Source: an uncultured SAR116 cluster alpha proteobacterium
Lineage (GTDB): Bacteria > Pseudomonadota > Alphaproteobacteria > Puniceispirillales > Marisalimonadaceae
Length of the DNA stretch: 64,000 nt
Assembly (NCBI GenBank): GCA_902517815.1
Contig: CABYED010000002.1
Coordinates: 124,001-188,000 of the forward strand
Direction of reading: 5' to 3'
Below the pieces are notes generated by a model. That model did not search any database, was not told where the DNA came from, and worked only from the letters and a program-made list of their open reading frames with translations. Positions 17,286 through 26,477 of this stretch are shown here, piece after piece. The translations under genes and the position numbers were made by a program. Positions within the stretch are counted from its first letter, which is position 1. Each line of letters starts with the position of its first letter.

Positions 17286-17314
17286 TAGGTAGCCATAAAT
17301 TTTATGGCTACCTA
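17286..17314 (-). terminator. Strong hairpin after the BMP binding-protein gene
   Basis: TAGGTAGCCATAAA (17286-17299) pairs with TTTATGGCTACCTA (17301-17314), a nearly perfect 28-nt palindrome with a very small loop. On the minus strand it is followed by ATTCTTT, a modest U-rich tail. It starts 9 nt after the BMP gene stop. It probably terminates or processes the ABC operon mRNA and would also insulate the FecR gene. Confidence 0.6.
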
Positions 17315-17322
17315 ATTTGAAA

Positions 17323-18447
17323 TTAACCTGGAACTTTTCCATCCACACCTTGTAAGTAATAATTCATTCCCCATAAAGCACCATCATCTAGGGCTTTGCC
17401 TGCAGGAATAATTTCTTTACCTGTGTTATCAATTAATGGACCTGCAAAAATATTTATTTTACCAGTTTTAATACCATCTAGCGCCTCTTGAGCTTTTTGA
17501 GCAACTTCATCAGGCATGTTTTGGAACTTTGATATTATTAACATATCTGATTTCAAGCCACCCCAAACGTTACCAGCCCAATGGTCAGGACCATCGCCAG
17601 TGTTCCACTTTCCATTTCTTAGTTCCTCAATTTTCTTAATGTAGTAAGGGCCCCAGTTATTTATTGAAGCAAACAATTGAGCTTTAGGAGCAAATGCTGA
17701 CATGTCAGTAGATTGACCAAAACCTAATGCACCTTCTTTTTCAGCTATCTGAAGCATAGCAGGAGAATCTGTATGTTGCGCAAGAATATCAGCTCCCTCA
17801 GCAATATGTACTTTAGCTGAGTCAGCTTCTTTTACGGGATCATACCAGGTATTTGCCCAGATTACAGATATTGTTGCATCTTTATTTACAGACCTTAATC
17901 CCTGTGCAAAGGCATTTATTCCCATTATGACTTCTGCAATTGGGTAAGCTCCAATATAACCAATCTTATTTGTTTTAGTCATTAATCCAGCTACCACACC
18001 TTGTATATATCTACCCTCATAAAATCGGATATTACCAGTAGCAACATTTTTAGATCTTTTGTAACCTGTAATATGCTCGAACTTTACATCAGGAAATTCT
18101 TCGGCAACTTTTAATGTTGGATCCATGTATCCAAAAGAAGTAGTAAAAATAATTTCATTACCCCCTTTAGCTAATTCTCTAATTACTCTTGTTGCATCTG
18201 GACCTTCAGGAACATTTTCAACTACAGAGACTTTAACATCTTTACCAAACCGTTTTTCGACCATTTGTTTTCCAAGTTCATGTGCGTATGTCCACCCATG
18301 ATCTCCAGGTGTTGTTAGATATACAAATCCTACCTTTGTTACAGATGTTTCTTTTTCAGCAACAGGTATTTCAGATTTATCTTGATAAAATAAAAATCCA
18401 ACTGCACCGATTACAAGTAAACCTAGTAAAATAACAATATTTCTCAT
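17323..18447 (-). CDS. BMP family substrate-binding protein of an ABC importer
   Basis: Periplasmic or membrane-anchored receptor of the Bmp/Med/PnrA family, which in characterised cases binds nucleosides; 374 aa. The N-terminus MRNIVILLGLLVIGAVGFLF is a hydrophobic anchor without a lipobox cysteine. Family motifs: VGFVYLTTPGDHGWTYAHELG, IIFTTSFGYMDPTLKVAEEFP, NKIGYIGAYPIAEVIMGINAFAQG and the late WGPYYIKKIEELRNGKW. It is the distal gene of the ATPase-permease-permease-receptor operon (22093 to 17323). With purine catabolism genes 20 kb away, a nucleoside or base substrate is a reasonable inference. Confidence 0.88.
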   Translation of the reverse strand: MRNIVILLGLLVIGAVGFLFYQDKSEIPVAEKETSVTKVGFVYLTTPGDHGWTYAHELGKQMVEKRFGKDVKVSVVENVPEGPDATRVIRELAKGGNEIIFTTSFGYMDPTLKVAEEFPDVKFEHITGYKRSKNVATGNIRFYEGRYIQGVVAGLMTKTNKIGYIGAYPIAEVIMGINAFAQGLRSVNKDATISVIWANTWYDPVKEADSAKVHIAEGADILAQHTDSPAMLQIAEKEGALGFGQSTDMSAFAPKAQLFASINNWGPYYIKKIEELRNGKWNTGDGPDHWAGNVWGGLKSDMLIISKFQNMPDEVAQKAQEALDGIKTGKINIFAGPLIDNTGKEIIPAGKALDDGALWGMNYYLQGVDGKVPG

Positions 18448-18558
18448 TTCAATACCTCAATTTAAATTAATAGAATATTAGACTTAAATAAAATAAATGA
18501 TAATTAAAAAAATTAACCTTTTAATAATATTTTATAATTGCAAATATTTCTAGCACTT

Positions 18559-19470
18559 TTACTGACTGCCAAAAAAAGGTTTACCAAGTGACGACGGTAC
18601 AACACTATTATTTTTAGACAATCTTCCTGAAATCATTGTTAATGCAATAATTGTTGCTATATAAGGCATCATCGAAAGTAACTGTGAAGGGATAGGCCAA
18701 CCCCTTGCCTGTCCAACTAGTTGAGCAATAGTTATTCCTCCAAATATTAAAGCTCCAACAATAATGCGCCAGGGTATCCAAGAAGCAAATACGACTAAAG
18801 CTAGTGCAATCCATCCTCTACCAGCTGTCATGCCCTCTGACCAATGTGGTGTTAACACCAGAGGAATATAAGCACCTCCAATTCCTGCACACATTCCCCC
18901 AAAACATGTGGCATACCATCTTATTTTTTTTACTGGATATCCTACTGAGTGTGCGCTTTGATGATCATCTCCAACCGCCCTTAAAATAATTCCTGATTTT
19001 GAATACTTTAAAAAGAATGATATGAAAATTATAATTCCAATAGATAAATATGCGACAAAATCCTGTTTAAATAAAATGCTACCGATTAGAGGAATATCTG
19101 ATAATAAAAAAATTTCTATTTTGGGTAAAGAAGGTATAGTCTTGCCAACTAAAGGTGCTCCTGCTAAACCAGTCAGACCAGTCGCAAATATAGTTAAACC
19201 TAAGCCAGTAGCAACTTGATTAGTCATGAAATTAATTGTAAATAGAGAAAATATTGATGCCATTAGTATACCTGATAATGCTCCTGCAATTATTCCGTAA
19301 TAAGGGTTTTCAAGCCATAAAACAGCTCCTAGAGCACCTACAGCTCCACTTAACATCATCCCTTCAACTCCAAGGTTTAAAACTCCGCTTTTTTCAGCGA
19401 TTAGCTCACCTGCGGCTGCAAGTAATAATGGTATTGAAGTTGCTATTATTGTTAAAATTAATGCTTCCAT
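18559..19470 (-). CDS. ABC transporter permease (BMP-type, NupQ/YufQ-like)
   Basis: Inner-membrane permease, 303 aa, about eight hydrophobic segments. It carries the branched-chain/nucleoside permease signature near the start (AAAGELIAEKSGVLNLGVEGMML) and the EAA-like region GDDHQSAHSVGYPVKKIRWYAT. Its start ATG lies on the stop of the upstream permease gene (1-nt overlap, 19470), so the two subunits are made together. A 111-nt gap separates it from the BMP gene. Best match by organisation: NupQ of the NupOPQ nucleoside importer. Confidence 0.9.
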   Translation of the reverse strand: MEALILTIIATSIPLLLAAAGELIAEKSGVLNLGVEGMMLSGAVGALGAVLWLENPYYGIIAGALSGILMASIFSLFTINFMTNQVATGLGLTIFATGLTGLAGAPLVGKTIPSLPKIEIFLLSDIPLIGSILFKQDFVAYLSIGIIIFISFFLKYSKSGIILRAVGDDHQSAHSVGYPVKKIRWYATCFGGMCAGIGGAYIPLVLTPHWSEGMTAGRGWIALALVVFASWIPWRIIVGALIFGGITIAQLVGQARGWPIPSQLLSMMPYIATIIALTMISGRLSKNNSVVPSSLGKPFFGSQ

Positions 19471-20549
19471 TATTTTTTACCTTCAGACCACTTGATTTTG
19501 TATTTTTGAAGAGTTTCACCCGTTAACAAAAAAAAGAGCAAAATACCTTCAAATAAACCTGTTACGACTTTTGGTATACCCATAGTCATTTGAGCATTAT
19601 CAGCACCAAGCTTAACTGTTGCTATAATTATTCCAGCAAACAAAATTCCAACAGGGTTTAATCTTCCAAGAAAAGCAACAATTATTGCTGTAAAACCATA
19701 ACCAAAAGACACCTCTGGTTGTAATTGACCTATATTTGCTGATACTTCAATTACTCCTGCTACCCCAGCTAAGCCACCAGATAATAAAAGAACAGTTATA
19801 GTAATTGAATTTTGTTTAAAACCTGCAAATTTTGCTGCTAGAGGCGCAGATCCTAATACGTTGATTTTAAAACCACCTAAAGTTTTGTTAACATAAATCC
19901 AAGAAATAGGTACTAATAAAAAAACAAACAAAATCCCAAAATGGAGTTGTCCAAGAAAACCAATTCCTGGAAAAGGTATTTTATTTATTAATGCCCCTTC
20001 AGGATAGGGTTTAGATAGTGGAAACCCAAAGCTCATTGGATCGCGCAATGGTCCTCTTACAATAAAATCTATAAATAACATTGCAACATAAACCAACATC
20101 AAACTTACTAAAATCTCATTTACATTTAATTTAGTTTTCAAAATTGCTGGTATAAATGCCCATAATGCCCCACCGACAAAGCCAGCTAAGATAGTAATTA
20201 GTAAAAAGAATTTTGTTTCAATATTAGGAAATGATAATGCTATAAAACCAGCTAACAAAGCTCCCATAATAAATTGACCTTCAGCTCCAATATTCCATAC
20301 ATTAGACTTAAAACATAACATCAAACCAGTGCCAATGATAATTAGTGGGCAAGCCTTAACTAATATATCTCCAATACGGTCTATTCTTGAGAAAGGAGAC
20401 ACAAAGATTTGATAGAGAGTTTCTAGTGGGTTGTAACCTAGGAACGCAAAAATTAGTAAACCAAAAAATATTGTAAAAACTATTGATAATATAGGTGCTA
20501 TGATTATCCAGTTTTTTGAAACTTTATCTCTAGGTATAAAAGTAATCAT
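19470..20549 (-). CDS. ABC transporter permease (BMP-type, NupP/YufP-like)
   Basis: Second permease subunit, 359 aa, with about ten hydrophobic stretches. The signature segment is FKSNVWNIGAEGQFIMGALL, and the later KTLGGFKINVLGSAPLAAKFAGF contains the ATPase-coupling region. The start overlaps the ATPase gene by 4 nt (20546-20549), and the stop overlaps the next permease by 1 nt, so stoichiometric coupled translation is expected. It works with the ATPase, the second permease and the BMP receptor in nucleoside-type import. Confidence 0.9.
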   Translation of the reverse strand: MITFIPRDKVSKNWIIIAPILSIVFTIFFGLLIFAFLGYNPLETLYQIFVSPFSRIDRIGDILVKACPLIIIGTGLMLCFKSNVWNIGAEGQFIMGALLAGFIALSFPNIETKFFLLITILAGFVGGALWAFIPAILKTKLNVNEILVSLMLVYVAMLFIDFIVRGPLRDPMSFGFPLSKPYPEGALINKIPFPGIGFLGQLHFGILFVFLLVPISWIYVNKTLGGFKINVLGSAPLAAKFAGFKQNSITITVLLLSGGLAGVAGVIEVSANIGQLQPEVSFGYGFTAIIVAFLGRLNPVGILFAGIIIATVKLGADNAQMTMGIPKVVTGLFEGILLFFLLTGETLQKYKIKWSEGKK

Positions 20550-22093
20550 TTAATAGGTTCCATTTTTTTATTTTTACCACCCATTAATAATCCGACATCA
20601 GTTGCTGTTATTTCTCTGACATCAAATATTTCACTCAAGACACCTTCATTTATTACACAAATCTTATCTGACAATTCAAAAATTTCTTCTAAATCTTGAC
20701 TTATTAAGATAACTGCTTTTCCACTTTGAGAGAGATCTAATAATTTTTGCCTAATTGCAGTTGCTGCGCCAATATCAACACCCCAAGTTGGTTGAGAAAA
20801 AATAGCAACTTTAGGGTTGTTGGCTAAAGATCTTCCCAGAATAAATTTTTGTAAATTTCCTCCAGATAATTGACTAGCTATAGGGTTTGTTTCGGGACAC
20901 CTTACATCATTATTTTTAACTATTTTTTTACTTTCATCTAAGCTGTTTTGAGGATTATTTAATAAATTAGTTATCCAACTTTTAGTATTTCTATATTTGA
21001 AAAAATAAGTAAGGAATGTATTTTCACTTAATGTCAAGTTTGGAACTGTAGCGTGAAAAGTCCTCTCTTCTGGTATCGTTTCAATTCCGAGTTTCCGTCT
21101 TTCATTTATATTAGTTTTACCAATGGGTGTTTTATCCAAAAGTATTTGATCATTACCTTCACAATTAATTTCGCCGCTTAAGATTTCCATCAACTCTACT
21201 TGCCCATTGCCAGCAATTCCGGCAACACCTAAAATTTCTCCATAATTTACCTGTAAATTTATATTTGTTAACGAAATCCCAAATTCATGATCTTTCAGTT
21301 TGTCTAAATTTTTTACCTCAAATGCAATGTTTTTTGATTTTGACTTAATAGTTTTTTTTAATTCAGTAATTTTTTTACCAACCATTGTCTCTGCTAAAAA
21401 ATTGGTTGTTGTTTTCTTAGCGTCAATTGATGCAATAGATTTACCTGATTTTAATATAGTTACTTCATCCGCCAACTCGATAATTTCTTCTAATTTATGG
21501 CTAATGTAGAGAATAGAACATCCAGAAGAAGCAAGTCTTTTTAAAATTTTGAATAAATTTTTGATTTCTTGTGGAGTAAGAACTGATGTTGGTTCATCCA
21601 TTATCAATAAACTTGGATTTTGCATTAAGCATCTAATAATCTCTACTCTTTGTTTTTCACCAACTGATAACTCACTAACTAATTTTAAAGGATCAACAAA
21701 TAATTCCCATTCTTTTGACAATTTTCTTATTTCATTGACTACTTTATTGAACTTAATTTTATTATCCAGTGCGATTAGGATATTTTCTGCAACAGTTAGG
21801 GCAGGGAAAAGAGAAAAATGTTGAAAAACCATTCCTATTCCATTTTTTCGAGCTACATTAGGTGATGTTATAGAAACTTTTTGGTTATCAATTTCTATTG
21901 AACCGCTGTCTGGTTGCAGGACGCCATAAAATATTTTTACCAATGTTGATTTACCAGCGCCATTTTCACCCAAGAGGGCATGTATTTGCCCTTTAGCAAC
22001 TGAAATATCAATATTTTGATTTGCAACAAAATTACCAAAAGATTTACTAATTTTTGTTGCTTTTAAAAGAATTTTTAATTCTTTTTTAGCCAT
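20546..22093 (-). CDS. ABC transporter ATPase, duplicated (NupO/YufO/RbsA-like)
   Basis: A 515-aa protein with two nucleotide-binding domains, typical of sugar and nucleoside importers. The first NBD has Walker A GENGAGKST, signature LSVGEKQRVEI and Walker B LLIMDEPTS. The second has a degenerate Walker A (GIAGNGQVELME), signature LSGGNLQKF and Walker B replaced by VAIFSQPTWGVDIG, with no catalytic Glu, as usual for this family. It heads the BMP operon; a 65-nt gap upstream separates it from the small TRAP-associated gene, so read-through from the TAXI operon is possible. Confidence 0.93.
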   Translation of the reverse strand: MAKKELKILLKATKISKSFGNFVANQNIDISVAKGQIHALLGENGAGKSTLVKIFYGVLQPDSGSIEIDNQKVSITSPNVARKNGIGMVFQHFSLFPALTVAENILIALDNKIKFNKVVNEIRKLSKEWELFVDPLKLVSELSVGEKQRVEIIRCLMQNPSLLIMDEPTSVLTPQEIKNLFKILKRLASSGCSILYISHKLEEIIELADEVTILKSGKSIASIDAKKTTTNFLAETMVGKKITELKKTIKSKSKNIAFEVKNLDKLKDHEFGISLTNINLQVNYGEILGVAGIAGNGQVELMEILSGEINCEGNDQILLDKTPIGKTNINERRKLGIETIPEERTFHATVPNLTLSENTFLTYFFKYRNTKSWITNLLNNPQNSLDESKKIVKNNDVRCPETNPIASQLSGGNLQKFILGRSLANNPKVAIFSQPTWGVDIGAATAIRQKLLDLSQSGKAVILISQDLEEIFELSDKICVINEGVLSEIFDVREITATDVGLLMGGKNKKMEPIK

Positions 22094-22158
22094 TAAAATA
22101 CCTGACTTTAATAAAATTCAATAAATTAAAAATGAGGATAACAAAGAAATTTAAGTAA

Positions 22159-22344
22159 TCAATTCTTTTGTTTTGAAGTCTTTAATATTAAAAAGATTAA
22201 GATGCCAACTGAAATAAATATAATAGAAATAAATAAATTGAAATTACTAACATGCATTTTGTTAAACCCACATGCAAATATTATAGCTGTTGCAATTATG
22301 ATCATTAACCAATGAATTGGTTTGCCAATAAATATTTTATTCAT
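22159..22344 (-). CDS. Small two-helix membrane protein of the TAXI-TRAP operon (61 aa)
   Basis: Two predicted transmembrane segments, around residues 11-28 (HWLMIIIATAIIFACGF) and 36-55 (FNLFISIIFISVGILIFLIL), with a short basic tail KTSKQKN. The ATG overlaps the stop of the TRAP permease gene as ATGA (22341-22344), so translation is coupled and the product is probably made with the transporter. I do not recognise a family; the position suggests an accessory subunit, comparable to the small membrane proteins seen with some TAXI-TRAP permeases. Not long enough to be a DctQ subunit. Confidence 0.6.
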   Translation of the reverse strand: MNKIFIGKPIHWLMIIIATAIIFACGFNKMHVSNFNLFISIIFISVGILIFLILKTSKQKN

Positions 22345-24356
22345 GAAGTAACTTTCATTTTAAAATTAAGTTTTCCTTGCAAATAATAAATTATCATAAG
22401 AATAAATATTCCTAAGAAATTGAAATAAATACCATCTATTCCATAAATATTTTGTAATGGTGGAACTAATAATGTGACTGAGCTAAGTATTGCTAAAATT
22501 CTTTTAAATACGTTTAGTCTACCGTTAAACCAACCTTCTAGACCTAATGTCATACTCCAATAAGCAAAAAGAACCGAAATTAAACTATATATACTCCATA
22601 TAATTGGCCCTTCCATCAATAATGACGGATTATAAACAAAAGCAAAGGGCACTATATACTTAGCTATTCCAACTTTACTTGATTCAACAGCAGTTGCCAT
22701 TGGTGGAGATTTTGCAATGGCAGCACCTGCAAATGACGCAAGGGCAACAGGTGGAGTAATGGTTGAAACAACACCAAAATAAAATGCAAACATATGAGCT
22801 GCAATTGGCATTATACCAGACTCAATCAAAGAAGGAACTATTAGTGCTGCAACAGTAATGTAAACAGCTGTTGTAGTCATGCCCATACCAAGAATTATTG
22901 CCGAGACTGCAGTGAGACATAACAGGATAAATAAAATACCTCCTGACAAATCTATTACCGATTGTGTAAATTTTAGTCCAAGGCCAGATACAAATACTGA
23001 CCCAATAATAATTCCAGCACAGGCACAGGCAATAGTAACTGGAACAGTAGATTTTATTCCACTTTCAAAGGCTCCTAATAAATCAACTACTGACATCCTT
23101 GTATTTTTTTTAACAAAACTAAGAACTATTACAGAAACAATACTCCAAAAACCAGCTGTCATAGCAGTTTTTCCATAAATTAAAAGTCCTATTAGAACAA
23201 CAAGTGAAAGTAACATATGTCCTCCACCTTTCAGAACCTCAATTACATTTGGTAAAATAGATTTATCAATTTTTTCTATACCATGTTTTTCTGCTTCAAC
23301 ATGAACCATAAAATAAATTGTAGCAAAATATAAAAAAGCTGGAATTATTGCTGCTAAAATTACATATGAATACGGAGCCTCTAAAAATTCAGCCATTATA
23401 AATGCAGCAGCACCCATTATCGGAGGAGTAATTTGTCCTCCCGAAGAAGCACAAGCTTCAACTGCAGCAGCAAATTTTGCTCTATATCCATAATTTTTCA
23501 TTAATGGAATGGTAAATGATCCAGTCGTTACAACATTCGCAACAGCAGATCCATAAACCGTTCCAGTCATGCCTGATGCTACAACGGCTGCTTTAGCAGG
23601 TCCCCCAGTTCTATGGCCTGTAAGTGCAACTGCTAAATCAACAAAAAATCTTCCAACACCTGATCTTATTAAAATACCTCCAAATATTATAAATAAAACA
23701 ATATACGTTGAAGCAACATAAAGTGGTATTCCATATATTCCATCAGATGTCATAAAAAGAGTATCTATGTATTTAGCTAATCTTGTTGGAGGACCATAAA
23801 AAAAACCAAAAAACTTGTGTGCATACAAAGCATGTAACATAAAAAAACCTGCAACAAATACCATAGCCCAACCAACGGCTCTTCTAGTTGCATCTAAAAC
23901 AATAAATATAAGTATGGACCCTACAATTATATCTCCAATATATTTGTCTCCGTATCTCATCATAAAATTTTCAACATCCCAGGTCGTCCATAACTGGACA
24001 AAAATTATTGAAAGTATGATTATTAGATCGTAACAAAAACCAAGAGATCTTAAAAAATTATTTTTTAAGTCATTTTTTATAATTACGGGATCTTTAATAT
24101 TATTTCGAAAAAGAGGGTAAATAAACACCGCTAAAACCATCATTGCAGATAGATGGATAGATCTAAATGATCTACCTTCTGGAGTTCCATAAACTGCAAC
24201 AAATAAATGGTAAAATGCCAATCCAACTGATAGCCATGAGCAAAGAACTATAATCCAATAATAAATTGATTTATCTTTGTTCCATTCTAATAATTCATCA
24301 AAGAAACTTATTTCTTTAACTTCGTTATATACTAATTTTTTGGTATTTTGCGCCAT
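22341..24356 (-). CDS. TRAP transporter permease, fused 4TM-12TM (TAXI type)
   Basis: A 671-aa integral membrane protein that combines the small (DctQ-like) and large (DctM-like) subunits, as expected for TAXI-TRAP systems. Conserved DctM-type segments: IFGGILIRSGVGRFFVDLAVALTG, GGPAKAAVVASGMTGTVYGSAVANVVTTG, GGQITPPIMGAAAF and the second-half equivalent MGMTTTAVYITVAALIVPSLI with TPPVALASFAGAAIA. It uses an ion gradient to import an organic acid delivered by the TAXI receptor encoded just upstream. A hairpin at 24379-24403 lies between receptor and permease genes. Confidence 0.94.
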   Translation of the reverse strand: MAQNTKKLVYNEVKEISFFDELLEWNKDKSIYYWIIVLCSWLSVGLAFYHLFVAVYGTPEGRSFRSIHLSAMMVLAVFIYPLFRNNIKDPVIIKNDLKNNFLRSLGFCYDLIIILSIIFVQLWTTWDVENFMMRYGDKYIGDIIVGSILIFIVLDATRRAVGWAMVFVAGFFMLHALYAHKFFGFFYGPPTRLAKYIDTLFMTSDGIYGIPLYVASTYIVLFIIFGGILIRSGVGRFFVDLAVALTGHRTGGPAKAAVVASGMTGTVYGSAVANVVTTGSFTIPLMKNYGYRAKFAAAVEACASSGGQITPPIMGAAAFIMAEFLEAPYSYVILAAIIPAFLYFATIYFMVHVEAEKHGIEKIDKSILPNVIEVLKGGGHMLLSLVVLIGLLIYGKTAMTAGFWSIVSVIVLSFVKKNTRMSVVDLLGAFESGIKSTVPVTIACACAGIIIGSVFVSGLGLKFTQSVIDLSGGILFILLCLTAVSAIILGMGMTTTAVYITVAALIVPSLIESGIMPIAAHMFAFYFGVVSTITPPVALASFAGAAIAKSPPMATAVESSKVGIAKYIVPFAFVYNPSLLMEGPIIWSIYSLISVLFAYWSMTLGLEGWFNGRLNVFKRILAILSSVTLLVPPLQNIYGIDGIYFNFLGIFILMIIYYLQGKLNFKMKVTS

Positions 24357-24378
24357 TTAAATAAAATATAAATGTACA

Positions 24379-24403
24379 GAAAGGCACAAAAACTGTGCCT
24401 TTC
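24379..24403 (-). terminator. Attenuator-like hairpin between TAXI receptor and TRAP permease genes
   Basis: GAAAGGCACA (24379-24388) pairs perfectly with TGTGCCTTTC (24394-24403), a 10-bp stem with a 5-nt loop, beginning 10 nt after the receptor stop codon on the minus strand. No long U-tract follows (CTGTACATTT), so it may protect the receptor mRNA end or attenuate rather than fully terminate. That would make receptor outnumber permease. Confidence 0.65.
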
Positions 24404-24413
24404 TTACTAAAAT

Positions 24414-25370
24414 TTACATAACACCTTGTTCTTTATAGTACTTTGCAGCTCCAGGATGAATTGGTACTGCTGCACCATTAACAGCGTCTTTTAGAATTAC
24501 TTTTTTCCAAACGCTTTTCACTTTTACAAACTCAGCATGATTGTCCCAAAAAGCTTTTGTCATTTTATATACTAAATCATCAGACAAATCTTTATGCACA
24601 ATCATAGAAGTTACAATACCTAATGTTGGTATATCCTTGTCGAGTGATTTGTAAGCACTAGCAGGAATTTTACCGTAAATATAACCTGGATTATTTTTAA
24701 CAATCCTATCTATTCTGTCTTTAGGAAGACCAATAAATCTGATACCAGGACTATTTTCAAGTTCAATAAAACTAGCCTGTGGAACAGAAGTTGCAGCCAT
24801 AAAAACATCTGCTTGTCCGTCTTTCATTAGAGCAACAGATTCCTTATAACTAACCATATGAACTACACCACCATTTTTCTTGATAGTATTAAAATCATAT
24901 CCATAGTCTTTTATTATTGATTCACAAAATGCAGTACCTGTCCATTTTGGTTTACCAGGACTGATATTGGCTGACTTCATATCTTCAAAACCTTTAATTT
25001 TTGAATCTGCTCTTACAGCAACTTGGAAAGCTGCAGGATATAAAGTTGCAAAATATCTTACATTTTTATGTGCCTTTTTAAATTTACCTTTTCCTGAATA
25101 GCCATTGGCAACTGTGTGAGCATATGTCCATCCAATCTCAGCATCACCACCATCAACAGACATTACATTTGATATTCCACCACCAGAAGTATTAGATGTT
25201 GAAACTCCCTTAATATTAGTTTCCATAACTTGCATTACCTTTGCGCCAAGAGGATACCAAGATCCACCTGAAGGTCCAGATACCATTCTGAGAAACTGAT
25301 CAGAATATGCAACGGATGATGTTACTAATAAAGAAGAAGCAACTAGTAGTATACTTGAAATACGTTTCAT
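24414..25370 (-). CDS. TAXI family TRAP solute receptor
   Basis: Periplasmic substrate-binding protein of 318 aa. A cleavable signal peptide (RISSILLVASSLLVTSSVAYS, cut about residue 23) is followed by the TAXI hallmark MVSGPSGGSWYPLGAKVMQ, then STSNTSGGGISNVMSV and IGWTYAHTVANGYSG. TAXI receptors bind glutamate, 2-oxoglutarate or related small carboxylates in the few studied cases. First gene of the minus-strand operon receptor - permease - 61-aa protein. It is divergent from the CoA-pathway operon at 25539, which suggests the two share a substrate. Confidence 0.92.
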   Translation of the reverse strand: MKRISSILLVASSLLVTSSVAYSDQFLRMVSGPSGGSWYPLGAKVMQVMETNIKGVSTSNTSGGGISNVMSVDGGDAEIGWTYAHTVANGYSGKGKFKKAHKNVRYFATLYPAAFQVAVRADSKIKGFEDMKSANISPGKPKWTGTAFCESIIKDYGYDFNTIKKNGGVVHMVSYKESVALMKDGQADVFMAATSVPQASFIELENSPGIRFIGLPKDRIDRIVKNNPGYIYGKIPASAYKSLDKDIPTLGIVTSMIVHKDLSDDLVYKMTKAFWDNHAEFVKVKSVWKKVILKDAVNGAAVPIHPGAAKYYKEQGVM

Positions 25371-25408
25371 TTAAACCCCCGAATAAATTAAGTTGTTAAG
25401 AAGTTAAC

Positions 25409-25438
25409 AGTATCACAATTTATTTCTAAAAACGTCAA
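25409..25438 (-). promoter_or_regulatory. Putative sigma-70 promoter of the TAXI-TRAP operon
   Basis: On the minus strand TTGACG (25433-25438) and GATACT (25409-25414) are 18 nt apart, matching the consensus at five and four of six positions. It lies 39 nt before the TAXI ATG. A GTTAAC palindrome immediately downstream (25403-25408) could be an operator but may be chance. Confidence 0.4.
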
Positions 25439-25538
25439 GCGATAGTTCATTTTTATTAATAAATTCTTATTAAGGTTTAATTAGAAATAAAAAGAGTGTA
25501 GAAGTATTAACATTAAGATGTCCAAGGGGGATATAAAC

Positions 25539-26477
25539 ATGAATATAAAAAAAGTTAAAGTCACAGAAGTTGGGCCACGCGATGGTTTTCAATCTGAAAA
25601 AACTATTTTAAATACTGATGATAAAATAGATATAATAAACAATTTAATTGATTCTGGGTTTCCAAGAATTGAAGTTTCATCCTTTGTCTCTCCTAAGGCT
25701 ATTCCCCAATTAGCAGATGCAGCAACAATTTTAGAAAATGTAAAAAGAAATCATGAAACGACATTAGCAGCATTAGTTCCTAATGCTAGAGGTGCATTGA
25801 GGGCTGTTGATGCAAAATTAGACGAAATAGTAGTTTTTTTATCTGCTTCAGAAAGTCATAATAAAAAGAATGTCAACAGAAGTGTCAAAGATTCTCTTCT
25901 TGGTTTTAAAGAGATTGCAGATATTGCAGGTAAAAACAATATACCAATTCAAGGTGACATTGCTACAGCTTTTGGTTGTCCTTTTGAAGGAAATGTTTCT
26001 GCAAAAAGGTTAGCCGAGATTTCAAAAGAATATAAAATGATGGGCTTTAAAGGCGTCACTCTTGGAGATACTACTGGGATGGCAACTCCTACAGTAGTTA
26101 CTGAGGCTGTTAACGCAATTAGAGATATGGTTAATGATTTTGATATAACTCTTCATTTTCATAATACCAGAGGAATTGGTCTTGCAAATGTTATGACTGG
26201 ATTAAATTTAGGAATTACAAATTATGAGAGTTGTTTTGGAGGAATGGGCGGATGCCCATTTGCACCCAATGCTACAGGTAATATTTGTTCAGAAGATTTA
26301 GTTTATCTACTTCATGAAATGGGTATTGAGACAGGCATAAATTTAGAACAATTAATCAATATTGCAAAAAAAGTTGAAACTTTAGTTGGTCATAGATTAC
26401 CTGGTCAAGTTATGAGGGCAGGTCCAAGGTTGTTAAAATATTCTATGGAAGATGTTCCTACAGCAATTGGAGCTTAA
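25539..26477 (+). CDS. HMG-CoA-lyase-like enzyme (HMGL family)
   Basis: Acyl-CoA lyase of the DRE-TIM metallolyase superfamily, 312 aa from ATG 25539. I prefer this to the track start at 25518 because AAGGGGG (25524-25530) lies 8 nt before it and would otherwise be inside the gene. Motifs: VTEVGPRDGFQSE (metal Asp and catalytic Arg), GDTTGMATP, LHFHNTRGIGLANV (metal-binding His), and FGGMGGCPFAPNATGN (catalytic Cys loop). Close relatives cleave HMG-CoA or other 3-hydroxy-3-substituted glutaryl-type CoA esters. Followed with zero spacing by a CoA-transferase and then an enoyl-CoA hydratase, which fits a CoA-thioester cleavage pathway. Confidence 0.9.
   Translation: MNIKKVKVTEVGPRDGFQSEKTILNTDDKIDIINNLIDSGFPRIEVSSFVSPKAIPQLADAATILENVKRNHETTLAALVPNARGALRAVDAKLDEIVVFLSASESHNKKNVNRSVKDSLLGFKEIADIAGKNNIPIQGDIATAFGCPFEGNVSAKRLAEISKEYKMMGFKGVTLGDTTGMATPTVVTEAVNAIRDMVNDFDITLHFHNTRGIGLANVMTGLNLGITNYESCFGGMGGCPFAPNATGNICSEDLVYLLHEMGIETGINLEQLINIAKKVETLVGHRLPGQVMRAGPRLLKYSMEDVPTAIGA

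Noticed and set aside
19254-19526. Plus-strand ORFs in the ABC region (18804, 19022, 19254 and similar)
   Set aside because: Shadows of the minus-strand permease genes: no ribosome binding sites, low-complexity Leu-rich translations.
25518-25538. ATG 25518 as the start of the HMGL gene
   Set aside because: The AAGGGGG ribosome binding site lies downstream of it and points to ATG 25539.
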